Below are positions 23,178-30,991 of a DNA stretch of 33,903 nucleotides, piece after piece. The stretch is from an uncultured Collinsella sp. (GTDB lineage Bacteria > Actinomycetota > Coriobacteriia > Coriobacteriales > Coriobacteriaceae): NCBI GenBank assembly GCA_949288855.1, contig CASELS010000009.1:1-33903 (forward strand), given 5' to 3'. Within the stretch, counting starts at the first letter, position 1; each line of letters opens with the position of its first letter. Both the position numbers and the translations under genes were made by a program. Under the pieces are notes generated by a model. The model saw nothing but the letters and a program-made list of their open reading frames with translations, made no database searches and was not told where the DNA came from.

Positions 23178-23441
23178 GTGCTCGAGAACACGGCGGTCAT
23201 CAGCAACGGGGTGGGCCTGCACGCACGTCCGGCTGCCAGGCTTGTCGAGACGGCGATGAGGTTCAAGAGCGACGTGATTCTGCTGCACGGCGGCATGACG
23301 ATAAACGCCAAGAGTGCGTTCTCGGTGCTCTCCGGCAACGTTCGGGGCGGGTCCGAGGTCGTGGTCCGCGTTGAGGGCAGCGACGAGGAGGAGGCGATGG
23401 CAGCCGTGATGGCATGCCTGAGGAACCTGCCCAACGAGTGA
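23178..23441 (+). CDS. HPr-family phosphocarrier protein
   Basis: An 87-residue HPr. His15 in VGLHARPAARLV is the PEP-derived phosphorylation site. Ser46 in INAKSAFSVLS is at the exact position targeted by HPr kinase in Gram-positive bacteria. The GTG start follows AAAGGAG, 12 bases after the glucosidase stop, so it is the last gene of the PTS operon. A dedicated HPr inside a sugar operon is less common than the single housekeeping ptsH; it may be an extra copy or the cell's only HPr. The Ser46 region differs slightly from the classic SIMGVMS, so regulatory phosphorylation is possible but not certain. Confidence 0.92.
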   Translation: MLENTAVISNGVGLHARPAARLVETAMRFKSDVILLHGGMTINAKSAFSVLSGNVRGGSEVVVRVEGSDEEEAMAAVMACLRNLPNE

Positions 23442-23446
23442 TCTAC

Positions 23447-23487
23447 GGACTTGCCTAAAAGGGGTCAGACCCCTTTTAGGCAAGTCC
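23447..23487. terminator. Perfect 41-base palindrome, probable bidirectional terminator
   Basis: Twenty bases starting GGACTTGCC (23447-23466) are exactly complementary to 23468-23487, around one central A. The core is GGGGTCAGACCCC flanked by AAAA and TTTT, so either strand yields a GC hairpin followed by four U, which fits intrinsic termination both ways. It lies between the convergent HPr and flippase genes and overlaps the flippase stop by one base. Confidence 0.8.
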
Positions 23488-24770
23488 TATCCGCGCCTTA
23501 CGCCCAGCGCGAAGATAATGCCAAACCACACGGTGAGAATTGCCATGAGGCCCAGGTAAACCCACGAGGCACCGTCGATGCCGGCCGCGCCGACCGCAAA
23601 CGGGCACGCAACGAACGCGAGCGCGGACACGGCCACGTATCCCGGGATGAGCTTTCCCTGCCAGCGGATGATCGTGAGCCCGGTGGTGAAGAGCGTGGCC
23701 GTGGCCAGAAAGCCGCCACCCGCCAGCAGCACCAGAAGATCGGTCTTGTACGGTGCGAGCTCGGTGTTGTAGAGCAGGTTGAGCACGGGCACGCCGATGA
23801 GCCACGCCCCCGCGATGCACACGAGCGTAATGCCCACGATGATGAGGACCTGCAGGGCAAAGCGTCGCGCGAAGGCGTCCCGGCGGCCCTCCGCCCAGTC
23901 GTCGGCGAGCGAGGTGATGATGGGGTTGTAGATGAAGCCTGCGAGCAACCCCACCACAAAAACCGGCATGGCGATGTAGCCGTACTGCGCCTGCGCGACA
24001 TCGTCCATCACGGCGTCGATGGCGTACTTGGGCGCGTTGCCAATGTAGAAGAGCAGGAACAGGGCAAGAAACACGGGGAAGCACTCGCGCAGGAGCGCGA
24101 CGGTCTGCCGGCCGAGGTGGCCGGTCTGCTGGGGTGCGTCATCACACGGCAGGCCGAAGCTCCGACGCGCCCAGATCGTCTCGCCCACAAAGAAGAGCGC
24201 GGTGAAGACCGTGGTGACGGTGAGGGAGAGCAGCAGGTTGCGCGTGACGGCGATCAGGACGGCAAAGACCGCGATCATGGTGGCCATGCGCAGCGTGAGC
24301 ACCTTGGCGCCCACGTCGAGCCGACCGTGCTGCTGGTAGTTGCCGTGGAAGACGTCCTCGTAGGCGTCGATTGCCTTGAAGAGAAGCATCATGAGGACCA
24401 CGAGGGTCTTCTCGACCGTGTAGCCGACCGTGAACGCGGACCACGCCGTCCAGGCGACGCCAAAGACGATCATGCCCAGCACGCTCACGATGCGGGCGGC
24501 GTGATAGGGGGCAAAGGCGTACTTCTCGTCCACGTCGGAGACCTGGAAGTTGCGGACGCCGTACTTGCCCAGGTTGAGGAAGAGGTTGGCGTTGGCGTAG
24601 GCGATCGTGAAGATGCCGGCCTGCACCGGGTCGCACACGTGCGAGAGCACGATGAGCATGACCACCGACTGGAAGGCGTTGAGCAGCCCGGCGGCCGTGT
24701 TCCAGACATAGGCCGAGCGCTCGACGGATGCGCTGTCGATGTCGTGCTCGTGGGAGGTCGTGCTACTCAT
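23487..24770 (-). CDS. Polysaccharide flippase-like membrane protein (MOP superfamily)
   Basis: A polytopic protein of 427 residues with about twelve helices, resembling oligosaccharide flippases (Wzx/RfbX group). It opens with SAYVWNTAAGLLNAFQSVVM, has FTIAYANANLFLNLGKYGVR and DVFHGNYQQHGRLDVGAKVL early, and PVLNLLYNTELAPYKTDLLV late, all in the usual relative places. Such proteins move undecaprenyl-linked repeat units across the membrane. ATG 24770 has AAGGA five bases upstream; ATG 24788 would add six residues with a weaker site. It is leftward and divergent from the priming transferase. A second flippase is encoded at 30992, so the two may serve different polymers. Confidence 0.85.
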   Translation of the reverse strand: MSSTTSHEHDIDSASVERSAYVWNTAAGLLNAFQSVVMLIVLSHVCDPVQAGIFTIAYANANLFLNLGKYGVRNFQVSDVDEKYAFAPYHAARIVSVLGMIVFGVAWTAWSAFTVGYTVEKTLVVLMMLLFKAIDAYEDVFHGNYQQHGRLDVGAKVLTLRMATMIAVFAVLIAVTRNLLLSLTVTTVFTALFFVGETIWARRSFGLPCDDAPQQTGHLGRQTVALLRECFPVFLALFLLFYIGNAPKYAIDAVMDDVAQAQYGYIAMPVFVVGLLAGFIYNPIITSLADDWAEGRRDAFARRFALQVLIIVGITLVCIAGAWLIGVPVLNLLYNTELAPYKTDLLVLLAGGGFLATATLFTTGLTIIRWQGKLIPGYVAVSALAFVACPFAVGAAGIDGASWVYLGLMAILTVWFGIIFALGVRRG

Positions 24771-24818
24771 GGCGTCCTTGTCGTTCATACAGTTCTTCTG
24801 AAGTCGCTCCAAGACGTG

Positions 24819-24849
24819 ATTATAGCTGCTAAGCTTATCCCGCAGGCAA
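24819..24849 (-). promoter_or_regulatory. Probable promoter for the leftward flippase gene
   Basis: On the minus strand TATAAT (24824-24819) is a perfect -10 box; TTGCCT (24849-24844) is a fair -35 with a 19-base spacer. Transcription would start near 24812, giving a short leader. On the plus strand the same bases read TTATAG and could overlap a promoter for the rightward cluster. Confidence 0.5.
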
Positions 24850-24892
24850 AATGCATGGGGGCTCCCACCATCGGGGCCCCGTTGGGATAGAT

Positions 24893-25615
24893 ATGTCAGA
24901 GCAGGACGCGCAGACAAAGCCACAGACCGCAGACGACCAGCTCGCGCAGCTGCACGAGTTCGCGGACCGCTATGCCGATCGCGGCCAGTACCGCCAGACG
25001 GCCAAGCTGGCGTATCGCATCGTCAAGCGCACCTTCAACATCGTCTTCTCGCTCGCGGTCATCGCCGTGCTTCTTGTCCCCGGGCTCATCCTCTGCCTCG
25101 CCATCGTGCTGGAGACCAAGGGCTCGCCGATCTACGTGCACGAGCGCGTGGGCTACCACGGCCGGCGCCTCGGCGTGCTTAAGTTTCGCACCATGGTCGC
25201 CGACGCGGACGACCTCGAGAAGTACCTCTGCGACTGGGAGCTCGCCCAGTTCCGCCGCGAGCACAAGCTCGACCACGACCCGCGCGTCACGCGCCTGGGC
25301 GCCTTTCTGCGCAAGTCCTCGATCGACGAGTTCCCGCAGTTCCTCAACGTGCTCGCGGGCCAGATGAACGTCGTGGGCCCGCGCCCGGTTACCGAGGAGG
25401 AGCTCGCCTGGTTCGGAGACGACGTCGACGAGCTGCTCTCCTGCCATCCTGGCATCACCGGTCTCTGGCAGACGCTCGAGCGCAATGACGCCACCTACCA
25501 GACTGGCGTGCGTCAGGAGATGGAGCTCACCTACGTGCGCAAGCGCTGCATCAAGATGGACCTGGACATCCTCGCGCGCACCTTTGGCGTCATGGCGAGA
25601 AAGACGGGGAAGTAG
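24893..25615 (+). CDS. Undecaprenyl-phosphate sugar-1-phosphate transferase (initiating enzyme)
   Basis: A bacterial sugar transferase of the polyisoprenyl-phosphate hexose-1-phosphate family (WbaP/PglC-type core), 240 residues. It starts a repeat unit by placing a sugar-1-phosphate on undecaprenyl phosphate. One membrane helix (about 45-67) is followed by KFRTM at 97-101, DPRVTRLG from 129, LRKSSIDEFPQFLNVLAGQM, VGPRPV, and PGITGLWQ near the end. The multi-helix N-terminal domain of WbaP is absent, so this is the short form. ATG 24893 fits the family start; the frame is open upstream to another possible start at 24851. It heads a tight rightward cluster reaching 33644. Which sugar it uses (galactose, glucose or another) cannot be read off. 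Confidence 0.92.
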   Translation: MSEQDAQTKPQTADDQLAQLHEFADRYADRGQYRQTAKLAYRIVKRTFNIVFSLAVIAVLLVPGLILCLAIVLETKGSPIYVHERVGYHGRRLGVLKFRTMVADADDLEKYLCDWELAQFRREHKLDHDPRVTRLGAFLRKSSIDEFPQFLNVLAGQMNVVGPRPVTEEELAWFGDDVDELLSCHPGITGLWQTLERNDATYQTGVRQEMELTYVRKRCIKMDLDILARTFGVMARKTGK

Positions 25616-25616
25616 C

Positions 25617-26441
25617 ATGGCCACGCCCGCGTACTCGGTGCTCATGTCCTGCTACGCCAAGGACCGCCCGGAGTGGCTGACCCTCGCGCTGGACAGCATG
25701 GCCGCCCAGACGGTGCCGCCCGCGGAAATCGTGCTGGTCTTTGACGGCCCGCTCACCGAGTCCCTGCTCGCCGCCGTCGACGCGTTCGACGCCGCCCATC
25801 CGGGCCTGCTCGTTCGCGTTCCGCTGAGGGAGAACGTTGGCCTGGGTCCCGCCCTCAACGTAGGCCTCGCGCGCTGCTCCTGCGACGTCGTCGCACGCAT
25901 GGACGCGGATGACTACTCCCTGCCCGAGCGTCTCGAGTGCCAGCTGGCCAAACTCGACGAGGGTTACGACATGGTGGGCTGCAACGCCGTGGAGTTCTCC
26001 GAGGACGTCGACCGTCCCAATGCCTCACGCGTCATGCCCGAGACGCACGAGCAGATCGTGCGCTTTGCCAAGGCGCGCGCACCTTTCGTGCACCCCACCT
26101 TCGTCGTGCGTCGCGCCGCGCTGGAGGCGGTCGGCGGCTACCGGAGCGTCCCCTACGCGGAGGACTTTGATCTGTTCATCCGCCTGCTCAAGGCGGGCAA
26201 CCGGGGCTACAACCTCCAAGAGGACCTCGCTGCCGTGCGGGTCGACGCCGGCGCGTACCGCCGTCGCGGCGGCCTGCGCTACGTTCGGGACATGCTCTCG
26301 TTCAACGCGCTCGAGCTGCGCGAGGGCTGGTTCTCTCCGCTGGACTTTCTCGTGCGCTCCGCAGCCAACGTGGGAGTCGCGCTGGTTCCCAACGTCGTGC
26401 GCGACGCCATCTACAAGCACCTTCTGAGGAGGCGTTCCTAG
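25617..26441 (+). CDS. Glycosyltransferase family 2
   Basis: A 274-residue GT-A-fold glycosyltransferase. AYSVLMSCYAKDRPEWL opens the nucleotide-binding domain, NVGLGPALNVGL follows, RMDADDYSLPERL carries the DAD-type metal motif (Asp96-Asp98), and GYRSVPYAEDFDLFIRL holds the ED catalytic pair. There are no membrane segments, so it works on the inner face, adding a sugar to the lipid-linked unit begun by the previous enzyme. The ATG is one base after the previous stop, with GGGGA upstream. Its end overlaps the next start (TAGTG). Donor and acceptor are unknown. Confidence 0.92.
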   Translation: MATPAYSVLMSCYAKDRPEWLTLALDSMAAQTVPPAEIVLVFDGPLTESLLAAVDAFDAAHPGLLVRVPLRENVGLGPALNVGLARCSCDVVARMDADDYSLPERLECQLAKLDEGYDMVGCNAVEFSEDVDRPNASRVMPETHEQIVRFAKARAPFVHPTFVVRRAALEAVGGYRSVPYAEDFDLFIRLLKAGNRGYNLQEDLAAVRVDAGAYRRRGGLRYVRDMLSFNALELREGWFSPLDFLVRSAANVGVALVPNVVRDAIYKHLLRRRS

Positions 26442-27685
26442 TGTCACCCTCTGAGCAGCAGATAACGGCGGCGGGGAAGGACGGGACGGGCTGGCACTCT
26501 CATCTGGGCCTCGGCGTGAACGAGGTTCTTCTTGTCCTCATGGTCGTCGCGTTGAGCGTGCAGGGACCCAACCTCTTTGCCTTTGGCGGCATGGACTTCA
26601 CGCTGGGGCACGCCCTCGTGGGCGTAGTCGGTGCGGCGTCGGTGGTGCGGGTGCTGCTCGCACGCGTCCGGCCCGTCCTTCCCTCGGCGTCGATTAACGT
26701 GCTGCTTGCCGTGTTTGCCGCGATTACGCTCGTGGACACGCCGACGCACGGCTTTGGATCGACGATCCTCAAGTACGTCTTCCAGTACCTGGTGCTGGTG
26801 GTGGCGCTGAACCTCATGGTGCTCGTGGGGGGCGAGAAGAGCGAGCGGCTCGTAATGGCGGGCGCCTGGATTGTGCTGGCCATCGTGCTGGTCAACGCCG
26901 CCGTGCACGCGGGCGCGTTCCTTGAGTACTACGACCACCCGTGGGACGGTCACCCCAACTACGCGACGGTCTTCTCCGGCGGCGTCAACCTGGAGGCCAC
27001 GTGGCCGGCTATGCTCGGAGTGTTCTGCCGCAACAACCGCAGCGGCTGGGCGTACCTGGGCATCGCGTACGTCTTTGGTGCGCTGACGCAGAGTCGCGCG
27101 GGCCTCATGCTCGCCGTTGGCGCGATCGTTTACGTGCTGCTCATCAAGGACGGCGGGCGACCGGCGCTCCGCCGCGTGCTTGTGGTCTGCGCGGTGGCAA
27201 TCGTCGCGGCGCTCTACACCTTTGCCGGGCCGCGCGCTGCCTCGGTCCGTGTGGCGGCGGAGAACCCGCCGGCCGTGGAGGAGGCGGACCCGGACGCGCC
27301 CCAGGGCATCCCGGGCCGCCGCGGCATCTGGATGGGCTCGGTCGAGGCCTTCTACGACGCGCCCGTCTTGGGCTACGGCGCCGGCAACGCGATGGACGCT
27401 GTGCGTGCCGTCACGGGCTACCCCTACCGCGAGGACAACGTGCACAACTACCCGCTGCAGGTCCTTCTCGACTTTGGCCTGGTGGGCCTGGCGGTCTTTG
27501 CGGTGGTGGTCGTGCGCTTCCTCGTGCTGGGCGCCCGTGCGCACTTCCGCAGCCCGTTCGCGGCGTTTGTCGTCCTCTACCTGGTGGGCGGGATGATCCA
27601 GTTCAAGGGCGGCGAGCTGCTCGTGGGCTTTGCCCTGGCGGGCCTCGTGGCCTTTGGCTACGACATGCTGCGCGAGAGGGCGTAG
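26441..27685 (+). CDS. O-antigen polymerase/ligase-like membrane protein (Wzy-type)
   Basis: A 414-residue membrane protein with about ten to twelve helices and a large external loop around residues 265-330, in the O-antigen ligase/polymerase family. The loop includes GRRGIWMGSVEAFYDAPVLG, GAGNAMDAV and DNVHNYPLQVLLDFGLVG, which match the Wzy_C pattern (G-x-G..., HNxxLQ...GLxG). In this cluster it is the natural polymerase that joins flipped repeat units outside the membrane. The GTG at 26441 shares a base with the previous stop and follows GAGGAGG. Ligase and polymerase cannot be separated by sequence alone, but a Gram-positive background favours polymerase. Confidence 0.87.
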   Translation: MSPSEQQITAAGKDGTGWHSHLGLGVNEVLLVLMVVALSVQGPNLFAFGGMDFTLGHALVGVVGAASVVRVLLARVRPVLPSASINVLLAVFAAITLVDTPTHGFGSTILKYVFQYLVLVVALNLMVLVGGEKSERLVMAGAWIVLAIVLVNAAVHAGAFLEYYDHPWDGHPNYATVFSGGVNLEATWPAMLGVFCRNNRSGWAYLGIAYVFGALTQSRAGLMLAVGAIVYVLLIKDGGRPALRRVLVVCAVAIVAALYTFAGPRAASVRVAAENPPAVEEADPDAPQGIPGRRGIWMGSVEAFYDAPVLGYGAGNAMDAVRAVTGYPYREDNVHNYPLQVLLDFGLVGLAVFAVVVVRFLVLGARAHFRSPFAAFVVLYLVGGMIQFKGGELLVGFALAGLVAFGYDMLRERA

Positions 27686-27688
27686 GCC

Positions 27689-28717
27689 ATGGGTGCTGCG
27701 CCGCGCTTCTCGGTGGTCATGCCCGTCTACAACGTGGGCGCCTACCTCGACGAGTCCGTCGGATCGGTGCTGGCGCAGACCTGCTCCGACTATGAGGTCG
27801 TCCTCGTGGACGACGGCTCGACCGACGGGTCGGGCGAGAGGTGCGACGCCTATGCCGCCGCCCACGACAACTTCACGGTGGTCCACCAGGAGAACCGTGG
27901 TCTGCTGCTGGCGCGGCGGGCGGGCCTCGCGGCGGCGACGGGGGACTACGTCGTCACGCTTGACTCCGACGACGCGCTGCGCCCCGATGCGCTCTCCGTG
28001 ATCTTGGCGCAGATTGAGGCACACGATCCCGACATCGTGACCTTTGACTTCTCGCGCTCCCCCGGCTTTGCGACCTTTGGGCCGAGCCGCCTGGGGATTG
28101 CGCCCGGGTACTACGGCGCGGACGACTACGGCCTCCTGCGTGCCGAGGTCTGCGGCGGCCGACACAACAATCTCTGGAGCAAGTGCTATCGTCGCACGCT
28201 CGCGGACGTGGACGCCGACTACACCGCCCTGCGCGGGCTCACGCACGCCGAGGATCTCCTGCAGCTCCTGCCGATTGTGGACGCGGGACGGACCTTCTCG
28301 TATGTGGGGGAGGCGCTCTATTACTACCGCCCCAACCCGGCGAGCTCCACGGGAAGCTACAAGCCGCGCCAGCTTGACGACCTGTCCGCAGCGCTCGACG
28401 CGCTTCTTGGTTACGCGGCATCCTGGGGCGACGAGTTCCTGCTCGCCGCGCGCGTGGGCGCGCTCCTGCAGGTGAACTACCTGCTACATATGCTGGTCTC
28501 GTCGAGACCGGAAGAGAATACCCTGCGCGAGCAGGTAATGCGCATTCGCGGTTACGTGGTCGAGGCGAGCCTCCTCGGTCCCTGGGTGGGCGACCTGAGG
28601 CCCGACAGGCGCCTGGAGATTAGGGCGCTCGAGCGTGGCGACTGGCGGCGCGTCGTTCGGCTGGTCCGCGCGTTCGAGGCGCTCAAGCGGGTGCGCGACG
28701 CTCTGGCGCGGGGGTGA
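27689..28717 (+). CDS. Glycosyltransferase family 2
   Basis: A 342-residue glycosyltransferase. FSVVMPVYNVGAYLDESVGS and VDDGSTDGSGERCD are classic GT2 segments, and TLDSDDALRPDALSV has the metal-binding DSDD at 92-95. The C-terminal third is helical with no membrane segment. A small gap of three bases separates it from the polymerase, and its end overlaps the next frame. It probably adds one sugar of the repeat unit; the linkage is unknown. Confidence 0.92.
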   Translation: MGAAPRFSVVMPVYNVGAYLDESVGSVLAQTCSDYEVVLVDDGSTDGSGERCDAYAAAHDNFTVVHQENRGLLLARRAGLAAATGDYVVTLDSDDALRPDALSVILAQIEAHDPDIVTFDFSRSPGFATFGPSRLGIAPGYYGADDYGLLRAEVCGGRHNNLWSKCYRRTLADVDADYTALRGLTHAEDLLQLLPIVDAGRTFSYVGEALYYYRPNPASSTGSYKPRQLDDLSAALDALLGYAASWGDEFLLAARVGALLQVNYLLHMLVSSRPEENTLREQVMRIRGYVVEASLLGPWVGDLRPDRRLEIRALERGDWRRVVRLVRAFEALKRVRDALARG

Positions 28718-28722
28718 GCGGC

Positions 28723-29892
28723 ATGTCGGTCAAGGGTGCGGTCAAGGGCGTGATTCAGGGGGTGGTCCTCTCCGGCCCCGTCTACACGCGGCTTCGTGCG
28801 GCAACGCTGCGTCGTCCTGCCACGGTGGTGTCGGACGCGCGCACACAATTGGAGGCCGTCTCGCCGCGGCCGCAGGGCGTGCGCGTAGAGCCAACGCCCC
28901 TTCCAGCAGCGACGCTCGACGTCAGCGTGGTCGTCCCCGTCTACAACGTCGAGAAGTACGTGGAAGCCTGCCTCGAGTCGGTCCTTTCGCAGGAGATCGA
29001 CGGTACGCTCGAGGTCATAGCTGTCATCGACGGCTCGCGAGACGGCTCGGAGGGCGTCGTCCGCTCCCTTGCCGAGAAGGACGCGCGCCTGCGTGTGGTG
29101 GTGCAGGAGAACGCGGGCCTCTCGGCGGCGCGCAACGCCGGTATCGCGCTCGCGCGCGGCCGCTGGATCGCGTTCGTCGACTCGGACGACCTGCTCGCGC
29201 CCGGGCATCTTGCCGCTCTTCTCGCCCGCGCCCGCGAGGGCGGGTGCGACGTCGTGGGCTCCCTCTGGCGACGCATGAGCGAGGACGGCGTGGTAGGCGA
29301 GCTCGGCGAGCCTGTGCGCACGCACATGGCGCCCTGGGGCCGACTCTATCGGCGCGAGGTATGGGATCGGCTGCGCTTTCCTGTTGGCTGCTGGTACGAG
29401 GACCTGATCACGCCCTGCTGCATTCAGCCGCTCTTCCACGAGGAGTTCGTCGACGACGCGGGGTACCTGTACCGCAGCCGGCCGGGCTCCATCGTCGAGG
29501 AGAGCTCGTCCAACCCCAAGGCGCTCGACTCCTACTGGTCGCTCGAGGAGATGCTGGGCTGGCGGCGAGACCTGGGCATCGTTTACGGCCAGTCGGACTA
29601 CGATCGAATTCTGCGCCTGATGGGCCCGCTGCTTATGGGGCGCACCACGTTCCTGGGCGACGCGGGGCGCCGGGCGCTCTTCTCGGCCTGCTGCGACCTG
29701 CTGGCGTCTCTGGACGAGCTGGGGGGCGCTCGGACGACGCTGGGCGGGGCATGGCCCGACGCCGAGCGAGCCCTTCGCGAGCGGCGCTACGAGCTGTGGT
29801 GCCTCGCCTGCGCCGCGCTCGTCCGCGAGGAGGGGAGCATCAAGCTCGCCACGGCGTGGCACATCTACCGACAGGCGATGGGGCAGCGATGA
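28723..29892 (+). CDS. Glycosyltransferase family 2 with N-terminal extension
   Basis: A 389-residue protein. The GT2 domain starts only at about residue 66 (DVSVVVPVYNVEKYVEACLE), with DGSRDGSEG and the DSDD motif at 153-156. The roughly 65 residues before it are basic and Pro/Val-rich (MSVKGAVKGVIQGVVLSGPV and on), unlike most relatives; they could be a membrane- or partner-binding segment. ATG 28723 has GGGGTGAG five bases upstream; GTG 28714 is an alternative three codons earlier, overlapping the previous stop. Its stop overlaps the pyruvyltransferase start as ATGA. It presumably adds a further sugar. Confidence 0.9.
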   Translation: MSVKGAVKGVIQGVVLSGPVYTRLRAATLRRPATVVSDARTQLEAVSPRPQGVRVEPTPLPAATLDVSVVVPVYNVEKYVEACLESVLSQEIDGTLEVIAVIDGSRDGSEGVVRSLAEKDARLRVVVQENAGLSAARNAGIALARGRWIAFVDSDDLLAPGHLAALLARAREGGCDVVGSLWRRMSEDGVVGELGEPVRTHMAPWGRLYRREVWDRLRFPVGCWYEDLITPCCIQPLFHEEFVDDAGYLYRSRPGSIVEESSSNPKALDSYWSLEEMLGWRRDLGIVYGQSDYDRILRLMGPLLMGRTTFLGDAGRRALFSACCDLLASLDELGGARTTLGGAWPDAERALRERRYELWCLACAALVREEGSIKLATAWHIYRQAMGQR

Positions 29893-30980
29893 GAATCGGA
29901 ATCGTCACGTTCCACTGCGCGTACAACTTTGGGTCCGCGCTGCAGGCATGGGCGCTGCTGCGCACGCTCGAGGCGCGCGGGCACGAGGTGTGCGTCGTTG
30001 ACTACCGCGGGCGCGACTTTGACCAGTACCGTCTGATTCAGACGTTTTCGCCCAAGGCGTTTCTCGCCAGCCTTGCGTTCTATGGACCCAACCGCCGCCG
30101 CAGGGACTCCTTCGAGCGCTTCATTGCCGAGCGGCTCGCGCCGACCGCGCGCTACGGCGTGGGCGACGAGGCGCGCATGGCTGCCGAGCTACCGAGGCAG
30201 GTTGACAGCCTCATTTGCGGCAGCGACCAGATCTGGAACCTCGACTGCACCTGCGGGCCCGTGGGCCCCTACTTTCTGAGCTTCGCCGGCGACGCGCGGC
30301 GCGTGGCCTATGCGCCGAGCCTCTCGCATGTCACGTTCGCATCGGAGAACTTTGGCCCCGCGCAGCGGGAGCAGATCGCCGACTGGCTGTCGCGCTTCTC
30401 GGCCGTCTCGGTGCGCGAGGCGTCGACGGCGCCGCTCTTCCAGCCGCTCTGTCCGGTGCCCATAGAGATCTGCCTCGACCCCACGCTGCTGTTGGATGCT
30501 TCCGACTATGATGTCATTACAGCCCCCGTGCCCGAGGCGGCGGGCACTCTTTTCGTCTACATGCTCGAGAAGAACCCTGAGCTCGTGTCCTATGCGGGAC
30601 GCCTTGCGCACGAGCTAGGCGTATCGGTGAGCTACGTCTCTAAGCGCCGCCTGGACTTTGGCGTGCCTGCGCGCAACTATTACGGTGTGGGGCCCTCGGA
30701 GTTTCTCGGCCTGGTGCACGGCTGTTCGGCCGTGGTGACCAACTCTTTCCACGCCACGGTCTTCTCGCTGCTCTTTGGGACGCCGTTCCAGACGTTTGCC
30801 ACGGAGCGCAGCGGGGCGCGCATGCGCGAGCTCCTTGCCGAGCTGCGCGAGAAGGACCATCTGGTGGACGGCTCCGTCGTTGCGGCGCCGGTTGCTGCGT
30901 CCGTCGATGAGATTGCCCCGCGCTTGGAGAAGCTGCGTGCGGGTTCGCTCGCGTTTCTCGATCGAGCGCTCGCGGAGTAG
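29889..30980 (+). CDS. Polysaccharide pyruvyl transferase family protein
   Basis: This 363-residue protein belongs to the CsaB/WcaK-type family that transfers pyruvate from PEP to a sugar, forming a ketal that gives the polymer negative charge. It starts RIGIVTFHCAYNFGSALQAW, has the family's GSDQIWN at 111-117, an EICLDPTLLLD segment, and VVTNSFHATVFSLLFGTPF around His288, a catalytic residue in the family. The ATG overlaps the previous stop. In many capsule clusters this subfamily sits beside an FrhB-like Fe-S protein, as here at 32415. The true donor could differ from PEP; the pyruvyl role is inherited from the family. Confidence 0.87.
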   Translation: MRIGIVTFHCAYNFGSALQAWALLRTLEARGHEVCVVDYRGRDFDQYRLIQTFSPKAFLASLAFYGPNRRRRDSFERFIAERLAPTARYGVGDEARMAAELPRQVDSLICGSDQIWNLDCTCGPVGPYFLSFAGDARRVAYAPSLSHVTFASENFGPAQREQIADWLSRFSAVSVREASTAPLFQPLCPVPIEICLDPTLLLDASDYDVITAPVPEAAGTLFVYMLEKNPELVSYAGRLAHELGVSVSYVSKRRLDFGVPARNYYGVGPSEFLGLVHGCSAVVTNSFHATVFSLLFGTPFQTFATERSGARMRELLAELREKDHLVDGSVVAAPVAASVDEIAPRLEKLRAGSLAFLDRALAE

Positions 30981-30991
30981 ACTAGCTTCTT

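Noticed and set aside
26444..28246. 600-codon minus-strand frame opposite the polymerase and GT2 genes
   Set aside because: A shadow of high-GC codons: Arg/His/Val-rich with no domain, and opposite three well-recognised genes.
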